Assembly (NCBI GenBank): GCA_028023455.1
Contig: JAQFVV010006504.1
Location: 744,001-808,000 of the forward strand
From: Epiperipatus broadwayi
Taxonomy: Eukaryota; Onychophora; Udeonychophora; Euonychophora; Peripatidae
Length of the DNA stretch: 64,000 bases
Reading direction: 5' to 3'
The notes under the pieces were generated by a model. That model was not told the DNA's origin. It made no database searches and worked only from the letters and a program-made list of their open reading frames with translations. The translations under genes and the position numbers were made by a program. Positions 49,025-60,565 of the stretch are shown one piece after another. How positions within the stretch are numbered: the first letter of the stretch is position 1; each line of letters starts with the position of its first letter.

Positions 49025-49530
49025 CATTTTTCACTTGAAAGTGATGTGCAATTGCAAGTTACTCACTATAATTATATTCATAAATGACCATTTGGGTTTC
49101 AATCAGAAGGTTTTTGGTACTCTTTGCCTCTGTTCATTAATTTTTAGAAATAACAACTATAGTTTGATTTTATTTATCACGAAAATAATGTCTAGGGAAA
49201 CAGTACTCACATTGCACCACCCGGGCTTTAATGAAATTTAATAGATATTTCAATTAACAACTACAAAGTAATTGAGGAGAATAATCATGGTGCTTTTATT
49301 CTTAAACTAAGATATCAAAAATTTATCTTTCTGGTACTAATATTTGCTGACAAGCAGCCCAGATACTTTCGTTACCATATAAATAATCATGTAGTATAAT
49401 AGTTGTCATGAGAAAATGTATATAGTAGTTATTAGGAAATTGTTCTTCTTGATTTCTTTGGATTCAAAAAAAGAAATGAAAAATTCTCTTTTCAATTAAC
49501 GATGAACTTTTTCTATAGTTTCATATATAT
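49025..49530. other. AT-rich stretch, nothing recognised
   Basis: The 68-codon plus frame (49035-49241) has no recognisable motif and no second copy. Confidence 0.4.
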
Positions 49531-49535
49531 ATATA

Positions 49536-49791
49536 ATAATTGAAATAATATTTTTAACGGTTTACAAACAATTACAAACAATCTTTAAATCCGCAGAAGT
49601 ACTTTCGGTTACTTTCTAACCTGCAACTGCCATTAAATCCACAGAAGTACTTTCAGTTACTTTTTAACCTGCCTCAACTGACATAAATTAATGGCAGTTG
49701 AGGCAGGTTAGAAAGTAACCGAAAGTACTTCTGCGGATTTAAAGATTGTTTGTAATTGTTTGTAAACCGTTAAAAATATTATTTCAATTAT
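49536..49791. mobile_element. Foldback element with perfect 89-bp inverted arms
   Basis: Left arm 49536-49624 and right arm 49703-49791 are exact complements by my reading ('CGGTTTACAAACAATTACAA' in the left, its complement in the right). The 78-bp interior contains a second, smaller inverted repeat ('CTGCCTCAACTG' against 'CAGTTGAGGCAG') and a partial diverged copy of the arm ('CAGAAGTACTTTCAGTTAC'). TA tracts lie on both sides (49,523 and 49,836). No protein, no hammerhead core. Confidence 0.85.
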
Positions 49792-49854
49792 AATTACAAT
49801 ATTGTTTTTAATTAATGGATATTTTATTTATTTTATATATATATATTATAATAG

Positions 49855-50190
49855 ACAGGGTATGAACACAGACTTTCACATGACCCACCAATCTCCACAC
49901 TATCTCATAACACTGATACACTTGAACACACATATGTTGAAAAGATAAATAATCACCAACATACGTATTTCATGCTAAACCAGCAATCATCAGTTGGTCC
50001 AGATTACCATCTCTACACATATATGCTACAAGTGCTCAGATATATATTAAGATAGCAAATCCTCCTACTTTAATGGACAGGCTTCAATCCACTCCACACT
50101 GCAACTCTTCAACTGTCCATCCAATTGAAAATCTGATGATGGAACGCTCAAAGGCCACCCTGAGGCCGAGATTATTGTCACACCCATGTA
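49855..50190 (-). mobile_element. Family B ribozyme segment forming the 3' flank of a PLE
   Basis: Matches the family B units at 37.3 kb over its whole length ('ATACGTATTTCATGCTAAAC', 'CAGTTGGTCCAGATTA', 'TAATGGACAGGCT', 'GGCCACCCTGAGGC'). It lies downstream, on the same (minus) strand, of the PLE endonuclease frame ending at 50232. This position corresponds to the pLTR of Penelope-like elements, where hammerheads are known. Confidence 0.7.
49955..49998 (-). ncRNA. Hammerhead ribozyme motif, family B, all intact except the cleavage base
   Basis: Minus strand: ACCAA, CUGAUGA, stem II UGCU/AGCA closing GGUUU, GAAA, palindromic stem III AUAC/GUAU, then G instead of A at position 17, then UUGGU. 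Stems I and III are fully Watson-Crick. G17 is not permitted in natural hammerheads, so this copy should bind but not cut. Confidence 0.75.
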
Positions 50191-51246
50191 ACACCGATAT
50201 TTTGACGGAATAGCAACCGCCATTATCAAGGTTAACTTTTAAAAGAAAAACCATTAGATCTTAACAAATAATGTGTCTGTGTGCGAGATGAGAAATGAGA
50301 TTCAAGTTCAGCATTCACAATACGAGGCTTATCAAAATGTTTATTTCCCTCAGTATTTTTACCTATTAATTTTAAGTTAATATTGGATAAAATGAGAGGT
50401 TTCCACATAGCTGGAATACATTGTGCTTCATCAGTTCTATTTAAGCCAGTAGGTCTCTTTAATATTTCAATTGACTCTCTCATGGTTCTTAAATCACATC
50501 TTTCCAAATTAGCAAGTATTTTTGTATTGTCAAAATTAGGTTTGTGACCAGTTTCTAAATAATGGGAAGTAAAAACTGATGTGCTAATTTTTTGATGAAA
50601 AGCATTTTTATGTTCCTTAATTCTGACATTAATTCATCTATTAGACTGACCCACATAGCCTTTTGAGCACTGGAAACACGGAACTTCATAAACTCCTTGG
50701 TGTTCCAAAAATATTCTGTCTTTAGGTTTATACAAAAACTCACCAATTTTTTTGCCAGTAGAAAAAGTGGTCTTTATATTAAAACAAAATAGTCTTCTAC
50801 TGATTTTATCAGTAACCCCTTTAATATAAGGTAAAATTACTCTATTAAAAGATGAATTGTCAATTTTATTCTCTTTTTTCCTTTTAGTATCAATGCCTTA
50901 CATATGATGTTTTTATTATAATCATTAGAAAGTAGAATATTTTTTGTAAGTTCTATTTCTTGAGAAAGATGTTTTTTATCAGATAAATTATAAGCTCTAG
51001 TGAAAAGATTTTAGGTACAGAAAAAATTTGTGCAGGATGATGATGAGAATTAAAATTAAGATATCTGTTTGTTTGAGTGGATTTTCTGTAAACTGATATT
51101 GACAATGTTTCATCACATTTTCTTGCAATTAAAACATCTAGAAAAGAAAGTGATCTGTTATTTTACACTTACATAGTAAATTTAATATTTGGATGCCAAT
51201 TATTTATAAAAGCCTCATGGAATTGATTCTTTAAATTCTTTTCTTG
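50191..51246 (-). pseudogene. Penelope-like element, left copy: RT C-terminus plus GIY-YIG endonuclease
   Basis: Minus strand from 51246: 'NNWHPNIKFT' and 'FLDVLIARK' correspond to the late reverse-transcriptase region of Penelope, followed by the 'YRKSTHTNRYLNF' block. After a linker comes 'GVYEVPCFQCSKGYVGQSNR', the GIY-YIG signature in PLE form (GVY ... YVG) with a Cys-x2-Cys insert. Then, after an in-frame TGA, 'VRIKEHKNAFHQK', 'HYLETGHKPNFDN', 'ILANLERCDLRTMRESIEI', and a C-terminal tail to a stop at 50232. The Arg, His, Glu and Asn positions expected in the family are visible. The polymerase catalytic region is missing (5' truncated). The element is dead because of the TGA and small indels. 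Confidence 0.8.
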
Positions 51247-52270
51247 CTTTTATAAATAATTGGCATCCAAATATTAAATTTACTATGGAAGTGGAAAATA
51301 ATGGATCACTTTCTTTTCTAGATGTTTTAATTGCAAGAAAAGGTGGTGAAACATTGTCAATATCAATTTACAGAAAATCCACTCATACAAACAGATATCT
51401 TAATTTTAATTCTCATCATCATCCTGCACAAATTTTTTCTGTAGCTAAAACTCTTTTCACTAGAGCTTATAATTTATCTGATAAAGAACATATTTCTCAA
51501 GAAATAGAACTTACAAAAAGTATTCTGCTTTCTAATAATTATAATAAAAACATCATATGTAGGGCTTTATATAACATTAATACTAAAAAAGAAAAAAAAT
51601 GATAGAATTGATAATTCCTCTTTTAATAGAGTAATTTTGCCTTAAAATAGGAGGGTTACTGATAAATCAGTAGAAGACTATCTTGTTTTAATATAAAGAC
51701 CACTTTTTCTACTGGCAAAAAAATTGGTGATTTTTTGTATAAACCTAAAGACAGAATATTTTTGGAACAACAAGGAGTTTATGAAATTCCGTGTTTCCAG
51801 TGCTCAAGAGGCTATGTGGGTCAGTCTAATAGATGAATTAAGGTCAGAATTAAGGAACATAAAAATGCTTTTCATCAAAAAATTAGCACATCAGTTTTTA
51901 CTTCCCATTATTTAGAAACTGGTCACAAACCTAATTTTGACAATACAAAAATACTTGCTAATTTGCAAAGATGTGATTTAAGAACCAGGAGAGAATCAAT
52001 TGAAATATTAAAGAGACCTACTGGTTTAAATAGAACTGATGAAGCACAATGTATTCCAGCTATGTGGAAACCTCTCATTTTATCCAATATTAACTTAAAA
52101 TTAATAGGTAAAAATATTGAGGGAAATAAACATTTTGATAAGCCTGGTATTGTGAATGCTGAACTTGAATCTCATTTCTCATCTCACACACAGTCACATT
52201 ATTTGTTAAGATCTAACAGTTTTTCTTTCAAAAGTTATCCTTGATAATGGCAGGGGCTATTCCATTGAAA
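51247..52270 (+). pseudogene. Penelope-like element, right copy, head-to-head with the left copy
   Basis: Inverted copy of 50191-51212. The frame at 51285-51602 covers the RT tail ('SLSFLDVLIARKGGETLSI', 'YRKSTHTNRYLNF', 'ISQEIELTKSILLSNNYNK'). The same frame, from about 51765 to 52244, covers GIY-YIG ('GVYEIPCFQCSRGYVGQ', 'TGHKPNFDN', 'RRESIEILKRPTG', 'CIPAMWKP'), broken by a TGA at the same place as in the left copy. The frame at 51724-51915 is a shadow of this domain. Between them a run of stops (51600-51640) and a lost base disturb the linker. The copies start 34 bp apart and have diverged by a few percent by eye. Confidence 0.8.
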
Positions 52271-52274
52271 TATC

Positions 52275-52560
52275 GGTATTTAATGGAAAACAATACACGG
52301 TATACCCCAAAAAGTTATAATTTATCTACATCATATAACTGTGAAAACATTAAGTATAACATATATATATATATATTGAAACCATAAAAATAACCATTCA
52401 TCAATTGTAAAAATCGTACACACACAAAAAAAAATACTCACAGTCGTGACTCCTGGTTGAGACAGAAAAAATGCTTCTACCTACATCTCTCTTTTACTTC
52501 GTCTTGTAATTATTACATATTCTAATAAAATCACAAATATTTAATAAAGTAATTTCTTAG
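52275..52560. other. Spacer, nothing recognised
   Basis: AT-rich, with a TA tract at about 52,361-52,376. No gene. Confidence 0.5.
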
Positions 52561-52565
52561 GGTTT

Positions 52566-52745
<180 letters not shown>

Positions 52746-53108
52746 TCAATTCAATTCATTTATTTAAGTACTAAACAACAGCATAAAACCAATTATAGCT
52801 TGCACATACAATAAAAGAGAAAATAAAACATATAACATAAAATGAAAATATAAATGTATACATAATAAAGTAAAATTTAAAAGACAAATGTCACACAGAT
52901 TAAGGTTATTCCTAATCTGATTATATAAAGAGGGTAACCTAAATAAAGGACAAAATTTAAGAATATTAGAAGGACATGTTTGAATCTGATATACACAAAT
53001 AGACCTAGTATCATAACTCAAAGTTCTAATGGAAATAGTTGAAACTATATCTGATAGAATAATTTGTTTATTAACAATTTTATAAAAATATTTCAAATCC
53101 CTATACTT

Positions 53109-54008
53109 TCATCTAGAAAAAAGATTAATCAATTTACCCTCCCAAGAAACATATTTGAAAAACTTCTTAGAAATAGACTGCAACAAGTAACATCCTTGCC
53201 AACAACTCAGGTTCCAAATTATAGAACCATATTCAATAAGAGGAAGAACCAATGAAAAAAACAATTTTCGTTGAGCATCATTACTTAACTGATAACCATG
53301 TTTAAGAAGGGCACCTATAACTTTAAAAGCTTTACCAACAATCATTTCAAGATGAGGAATAAAAGATCCATTACAAGAAAACGTACTTCCAAGATCTTTT
53401 TGATATTTAACTGAAATAATTTTATGTGAATTGATATAATAACAAAATTGTAAAACTTCAGTTATTTTGGAATAAGAAACAAAGGAGAATTTATTGAAAT
53501 TAACTGTCATATTATTTAACTCACAACAAGCACTAAAGTTATCAATATCCTTCTGAAGGAGAACACAATCATTAACTGATATATTTCTTCTAAAAATCTT
53601 ACAGTCATCAGCATAGCTAAACAGAAAAGAATATCTCAAGCAATCCTTAAGATCATTGACATAAACATTAAACAGCATGGGTGCTAAAATAATACCTTGC
53701 AGAACACCTAAACTGCATTCAAAATTAAATGAAACCTTATTATTGAATTTAATATATGCTGTACAACTACACAGAAATGATTGAAACCAATATACCAGTT
53801 TAGTAGAGAAACCTATTTTATGTAATTTATGAAGTAAAACACTGTGATCAACTTTATCAAAGGCTTTTGACAAATCAAAATTAATAACATCTAGTTTTTG
53901 ACGATCCTCAATTGCATGAGCTTTATGATCATAAATTGTCAGTACATTACTATCAATTGATCTATTAGGACTAAAACCATGTTGAGAAGAAGAAATTATC
54001 TTACCCAC
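53109..54008 (-). pseudogene. LINE reverse transcriptase domain, 299 codons open
   Basis: Template-copying enzyme of the LINE. Residues 10-21 'HGFSPNRSIDSN' begin the family block (HGFRxxxST). D45 in 'VINFDLSKAFDKVDHS' is the first catalytic Asp. 'GVLQGIILAPMLF' (101-113) is the family GVPQGSILGPLLF, with Pro103 replaced by Leu. 'YADD' (132-135) is the metal-binding pair. Thumb-like and C-terminal sequence continues to 'PLIEYGSIIWN'. The domain is open across 900 bases although the rest of ORF2 is broken, so this copy may be among the younger ones. The frame starts mid-domain; the true start lies in the broken part upstream. The antisense frame at 53064-53255 is a shadow. Confidence 0.82.
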
Positions 54009-54253
54009 ATCTGAATTTATTTTATTATAAACACATCTCTCAAAAATTCATGCAATGGTATGCAAAACAGAAATCGGTCTACAATTAGAAACACAATCTT
54101 GATCACTATTTTTGAAGATTGGAATCATTTTAGAACATTTCAAAACACTAGGAAAAGTACAAGAGTTAAGAGACAGATTAAAAATAAAGGCAAGAGGTAT
54201 TGTAATAAATTTAGCTAGCCCCTTATAAATAAAAGAAGGAATATTATCATATC

Positions 54254-55175
54254 CTAAACTAGAGCTATAATAACATCTTCTCTAGAGATATGATCAATTG
54301 TACATTTAGAACTAGACAAATTGCCAGGAAATGTGATTTTAGAATCAATCCCATGTTGTGAAGAAAATAACTCTGCAAAATGTTTAGAAAAATCATCTGC
54401 ATTTAATGCAGAACCATGAGTTGTTTGAACCTTTTTCTTACCCAAGCCTGAATTATTAACAAAATTCCAGAATTCTCTAAGATTAGAAGAAATATTAATT
54501 TCAATTTTTTATATACTCTTGTAAATCTCGTTTATAGATATATTTAGCCAATCTTCTAAAATTGATAAAGTTATTATAATTAATTATATTCTGGGTCTTA
54601 AAATAAAGTCTATGATGGTAAGATTTCCTTTTAATAATCTTAATAAGAGTATATGAAAACCAAGGAGGATAACCTTTGTTAAAAGACAATTTATTAGGAA
54701 TATATACATCAATAAAAACATTAAAAATTCTCAAAAAATAATCCAAGCAAAAATTCACATCATTAATTGAGAACATATTATTCCAATCAACTTCAGAAAA
54801 TTTTCTACAAAGATCAACATAATTACTCCTCCCATAATCCCTTTTCACAACATTAGAACAAATAATTTTAGAATAACACATCTTAATATAAAATTCGACA
54901 GGTGGATGATGAGCAGCAATTAGAAAAGTAACAGAGACAAAGTGAAAATTACTAATTATTGGTACATTACACAGAACACAATCTAAAGTACGCTAAAAAT
55001 TATTAACAGCAGGGTTATATTGTTGAAGCCCAAAAAATTTACAAAATCTAAGCATTCTTAAAGCTTTCTGAGATAATAAAGAATAATGCGTAATATTCTT
55101 ACTCCTAAATAAATCAGGCGTATTCAAATCACCAACAATGATAATATCATTATATCTAATCAAAAAAATCATCAA
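54254..55175 (-). pseudogene. LINE endonuclease end and linker, broken into three frames
   Basis: Three minus-strand pieces in order: 55175-54993 (endonuclease, 'VGDLNTPDLFRSKNITHYS'), 54881-54501 (linker with 'DVYIPNKLSFNKGYPPWFS') and 54445-54254 (pre-RT region with 'HGSALNADDFSKHFAELFS'). Together with 53109-54008 they reconstruct the normal domain order of a jockey-type ORF2. The breaks between them are stops and frameshifts. Confidence 0.75.
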
Positions 55176-55760
55176 GTGCTGTCAAGAAGTAATCAAGCTG
55201 TAAAAATGAGATATTGGGTTTAAAATAAAATTTCACACCATGTAGATTCACATACAGAAGCAGTAACACATAGATTCCTATATAAAACTTTTTGTTGATA
55301 GCAATAAGAGTACCACCTCCTCTAGCTGCATATTCTAAAGATCTATCTGTACGTAAAATAATATACCCATATAATTCTATAATTAAAAATCACTTCTTTT
55401 CTTTTCAAAAACTTTATTTGATGTATATATATATATATCCACTTATTTAGAAACAGAAAATAATATACCTATTCTCAAGGAAAGAACAATCGGAAAATTG
55501 TTGATTTAACCAAGTCTCTGTAAAAAATATCAAATCAAAATGCTCTGTTTCAAACAATTGTTTAATTTCCACACACTTAGTTCTCATCCCTCTAACATTC
55601 ATATAAAAACAAGAAAGCCCTTCTATATCAAATCAAAAATAAATCAAAACAAATAAATAAATGAAATCAAGTAAAGAAAAATGTAAGCAAGTATAGTGAA
55701 CAAAGAAAATAAGAAATTAAAGAAAATAAGAAATCAAAGAAAATAAATAAATACCACCAC

Positions 55761-55851
<91 letters not shown>
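55761..55851. repeat. (AAT)n microsatellite, about 90 bp
   Basis: Pure array just upstream (in element orientation) of the LINE 5' end. Its position suggests the LINE inserted beside, or carried, a second ATT array. I cannot tell which. Confidence 0.93.
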
Positions 55852-55854
55852 CTG

Positions 55855-58260
55855 TATACTTTTATCCTATTTTCTTTAACAACAAAATCTCTGCAACTAA
55901 TATTTTTTATTCAAACTTTAAGAATAATCTAATCTATGTGTTAAAAAGATGGCAGCCAAATTAAATAATAGGTTGGATAATAATTTTATCTCATGGCTAA
56001 TAAGTATGTTTATGTATTTCCCTATAAGATAATGTAAAAGGGGTTTTATATACACTATCTTACCAAATCATATTTTACGTTTTAGATAGCATTATTACAA
56101 CGATGATGTATTTAATCCAACACCAGACTTTTACAAGTTTGTTTCAAATTATTACATTTTATTCCATGAATGAGAAATGGAATTACATGCTTTTTCAAAA
56201 CAAATGACGAAGAGAAATATTAAAATTAACAATTATTTTATTGTTACAATATAAAAATCAATAATTACGTAATGCATTTTAATAAAATATTACTATCTAT
56301 TTTCTAAACTAATTCGAATTTGGGATCTGTCAAGTTTTTATCAACTTTGTTGTAAGATAGTTATATTTATATGAATAGGTTATATCAACATATCAAAAAA
56401 TAATCTTCAGTTTAATATTGGAGGACAGTGATTATTATAATAATAAAAATTACATGTCTTATGAACAATTTTAATTTTGTTTTATTTGTTTACAAACCTC
56501 ATTTACAAATAATGGAGATATTTTTCACTCTTCTAAAATAAACAAGTATAACTTCTTGTTTTGCAGACCTAAATGATAATTTTATCACAGCGGACTTGTT
56601 TATTTTTGCCTTAAGATTTCTTTATAGATTCAATTTCATGCTTTAACATTGAAAGGATGCTACTTTTTCAACACAAAATACAATAAATCATTAGGCTGCT
56701 TATCATACACTATATAACAGTAAAAGTTAATATTAACAAGTATGAGTAATCTATAAAAAATATTTCTTATATTCATCTACATAAAGCTAACTCTATTTAA
56801 TTTGAGATCAAATATCAAGAAGTCTTAAGCATTATGAATACTTGGTAACAAACATTTAATATAAGTTTAACAACTACTAACATTTTTACAACACTATTCT
56901 CATATAAAATTACATTTAATCCCTTTAAGTCTTAACACTAATCATAATTACAAATAAAATATTACTTTTTTTCACCTGATTATTGAAATGTATGAGAAAA
57001 TGTTTCTTTACATTTGCAAAAAATTATAATATGATTTAATTAATAAAGTAGAAAATATATCAAATAATCCATCTGATTCATTGGAACTATTCGTTTCACT
57101 TTTAAAATACTATCCATTCTGGAACAGAGTAGAATATAAAATTCTATTTAATAAGATTATTAAACCAAGATAATCCATTTTAAAACGCAATAATAACTTG
57201 GTAGTTCATCATATCCTATATTCGTTTGTAGAATCAGTAATTTATAAGTAGCATTTACATATTTCTTTATGATCCATTATCCTTTTGAATATTATTCACA
57301 TATTTTAGCATAAATATTTTTAAATGCAATTATTTTACCATTGAACACACATTTGTAGTTTTGCCATAAGGGTTTTCTCATAAAAACGGATTTTAAGCAG
57401 ATTTTATCTTATCTAAGATCTTGGTGATCAGCATTTTATTAATTCCAAATATAATGTCAATTCATTCATGATCGATCGCTGATGTAGCAAAGTTTATATT
57501 TCAATAACAAGAATAGTCTTTTATTTTTAAAGCAAAATTTGTTTCAGTAGTAGCAAATTTGAATGAAGCTATTTGACATTAAAAATTACTATTATTTAAA
57601 AATAAATTTCTTTTTATAACTGAAGATAAGATCCAAGTCATTTTCTTGAGACTTACAAATATCTTTTCATGAAGTGAAGAGACCAATTAGTTTTATATCT
57701 TATAATAAAATAATGTTCAACAACTTGTTTTAAATTTAGAAATACAATTTTTCCGAAATATATCAGTTATTAATCATTATTATTCAATTGAAAAAAATTC
57801 AGCAATTTGTTAATGATGTATCACCATTTTACCATTCAGATTGTCTATTTTATATTATATACATAGTGGGATTGTCTAAAGTGTTGACTGATTTTCATGT
57901 TTACTTATAAACTCATTTAGCATTGACCATACCCTTATAATTTAAATACAGTAATACTTTCTATGCAATTTGAAAATTATAAATGCAATCTGTAATGTTA
58001 TAATTGACTATTTATTAATCTGCATTCAAAATAGGTTATATTTACCCGTTTAAGCTCTTTTATTTATACTTCTTTGTATCTGTAATTTCGATTTCTGTGG
58101 ACAAGTTGCAGTCTTTAGTGTCTATATAAATATATTGGATGATTAATAAAGGTGGTATTCCACTTCTATTGTTAAAAGATTTTTTTAACAACAGGTTGAG
58201 ATTGTTAATTGTTATTTATATTGGAATTGTATAAGTGTTGACTGATTTTAATGATTATAT
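55855..58260. other. AT-rich stretch, nothing recognised
   Basis: About 2.4 kb with no convincing frame, palindrome or tandem repeat. A mild repeat of the phrase 'GTGTTGACTGATTTT' occurs near 57,880 and 58,228. Confidence 0.5.
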
Positions 58261-58267
58261 ATATATA

Positions 58268-58680
58268 TATGAAAAACAAAAAACAAGTTTTAATCACGTT
58301 AAAACCTGCTGTCGCTTGTATTTATGATCAATAGATGGCGTTTTACCAAAAAAACGCCGACCAAGAGTAGTTTGTTTACATAAACGATCAAAGAGTCAGA
58401 ATTAACTATCTCTTTCATTTTAGCCCACCTTCAGATCAGCTGATTTCAAGCTGATTTGCTCTCATCAGTGAAGGACAGAGCCAAGAAATTAGATCTAAAC
58501 ACCAACTCCAAGTGTTTATGCACAAAGTTTCTATCAGTTTGCAAGCATGAAATTTTTCAGACCGATAAAGTCTTCAAACTCAGACAAACAAGCTAGATAG
58601 ATACATGGGTCTGATCTCAGTTCAGTTTCTCCACATAGTCAAAGCCTCTGCAATCTATATCATTGCAGAAACCTTTAATA
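58268..58680 (-). mobile_element. Family A ribozyme element, single unit next to a (TA)n tract
   Basis: Follows a TA run (about 58,255-58,270). Text such as 'GATCAATAGATGGCGTTTTA', 'GTTTACATAAACGATCAAAG', 'GGGTCTGATCTCAGTTCAG' and 'AAAGCCTCTGCAAT' matches the copies at 21 and 43.4 kb. The inverted words 'GGCGTTTT' and 'AAAACGCC' form a local hairpin at 58,337-58,358. Confidence 0.75.
58428..58474 (-). ncRNA. Type I hammerhead ribozyme, family A, fully canonical core
   Basis: Minus strand: stem I CCUUCA with UGAAGG in six Watson-Crick pairs, CUGAUGA, stem II GAGC/GCUU closing AAAUCA (basal G-U), GAAA, stem III AUCA/UGAU with a GC turn, C17. This is the only family A copy with A at position 9. 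Every essential base is present. The palindromic stem III (AUCAGCUGAU) would let two RNAs pair as a dimer. Confidence 0.87.
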
Positions 58681-58689
58681 TTTCAACTA

Positions 58690-60424
58690 GAAGTAATAAT
58701 GGTAACGCAGCTGTATAGAGAAGTAATTGGCTTGATTTTCATTTTATATATATACTTATTAATTCAGCTTTTATTATTTTCATATATATGTGTATGTGTG
58801 CGCGCGCATATTAGTTTATAGATGTGAATTATCTCTTGGATTCTAATGTGATACTTTTAATCATTAGAAGATAACTGAAAAATTAGTCACAATCAAGTAG
58901 TGTTTGAGATAGAAAAGTGAAATATTGGGCTTTGATTTAAATCGCTTTAGTTCCTAATTCTAACACTCTATCACTAGAGTCAACCGCTGAAGGTAATTGC
59001 GAAAGTTCATGTTGGCTTGTCAATATAGCCTTTTTTCTTGGGTTTTTTTATTTTATTATTTTTTACTTTATTTTATTTAGTCATTTTTTATATGAGTCAT
59101 CATCATGAGATTTACTTACCTTTGATCCTCTTACAATGTTGCAATAAGGTTATGTGTGTAGGCAGCCATATTTCCATTATTTAATTGCAAACATGTTAAG
59201 TATGTCTCAAATTATTTTTAAATGTAATTAAATATACGGATGTAAAAAATTCAAAGCATTTACAATTGATTAATCAGAGATAAAAATAGGTTTAAATGAA
59301 TGATAGTCTTTAATAGTGATTTGCATAAAATTCTATACTCCATAATAAATAATTTGAAACTGAATTTGATGCCAGAGTTTTACTCAGAAAATTATCACAT
59401 ATGTAAAATAATTAAAATCTCTCAAACTCTACTTCTATTAAGGTTTTTTGCGCTGTGTTTGAATATGAAGTAAGTAAGAAATTGATAATGTTTACGATGA
59501 TGTAGCTACACATTGACAATCATCTTTTTTGAGGAAGAAAATTTAATTAACCAAATATGCGGTTTTGTGATTCTTTAGAAAAGCAAATCATTCATTTAGA
59601 AAAGACTTCATGATATTGAATTTGCTATGAGATCTAATTCGGTGATTTTCAATTTGCAGAATTTCTATTTTTACCAATATTAAACTAATATTATTAAAAT
59701 ATTTAGCAGTTCTGTTTTTACTATATTTTATGTTCTAACATTTGATGAAGAGAATTCCGATAATAAAATTTGTTATATATTGTTGAATTACATTCTTACT
59801 AAAATACCTGAAGATCATTTTAGTGTCCAAATTGATAGAAATATTAAGTTGTATTCCAAATTACTAAAAGCAATCATATTAGTTTTATAAATTATAAGCG
59901 TTTGCCATTGTTAAATATTTTAGAATAAAAAGATTGACTATCAAGAAGATTTGGTTAAAGGAATGTGGATGTGTGCGTAATCAAAATTCCTCATGAACGA
60001 TAGTTACTTATTGTTGGTACCTAATTGATTAATATATTTCAAAATTAAAAGGATAATTGCATTAAACATAGACTCTATTTCAAACATATCGATAAGAAAA
60101 TTGATAATTGTTTAAAAAAAACTTTTAGCTAGATCTAATAAATTTCAATAGCTATTAAATCTCAAAACTTCCAGAAAAACTTCCAGTTTAGATTTTTTTA
60201 AACTTTAAAATATTATTGAGATAATAAAATCACTTGAAATCTTTTGCTCTCCGACTTGTTAAAAAAATATTTTTTTAAAAAAGTAATTCTCTGGCAAAAA
60301 CGTAATTAATTACATCCTACAAATGTTTGTCAGAATAGTAAAATAATATAAAACTCCATTATCAATACTTGTATTAAAAAGAATTTGAGCTCTACATAAG
60401 ATGATTTTAGAGTCATTGAAGGAT
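58690..60424. other. AT-rich stretch, nothing recognised
   Basis: A short alternating tract at about 58,788-58,810 (TGTGTATGTGTGCGCGCGC) could adopt Z-DNA in principle. No gene or large repeat seen. Confidence 0.45.
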
Positions 60425-60565
60425 AAAATTGCAAAAATCAGTCAGGCGTTGTTAGACGAGAGGTCATCGCATCCGCCTTGCAAGCAAGTAGTTTGTTGCA
60501 GACGGCGGTGGGTTCGCATCCCGACCGATGTTATGACATATGAGGAAAAAAAATTGCAAAAATCA
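60425..60565 (+). mobile_element. tRNA-derived SINE, copy 3, with a perfect 16-bp target-site duplication
   Basis: The SINE body is 60441-60549: head 'GTCAGGCGTTGTTAGACGAG', A-box-like segment, anticodon arm 'CCTTGCAAGCAAG', B box 'GGTTCGCATCCC', tail 'GACATATGAGG' plus A-run. It is flanked by identical 'AAAATTGCAAAAATCA' at 60425-60440 and 60550-60565. The perfect duplication and intact B box indicate a young insertion. The 70-codon frame at 60401-60613 reads through the SINE and is not a gene. Confidence 0.9.

Noticed and set aside
51724-51915. 63-codon plus-strand frame (and its mirror at 50555-50746)
   Set aside because: Wrong-frame shadow of the GIY-YIG domain. The real frame gives the GVY ... 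YVG signature.
53064-53255. 63-codon plus-strand frame
   Set aside because: Shadow of the antisense LINE reverse transcriptase region.
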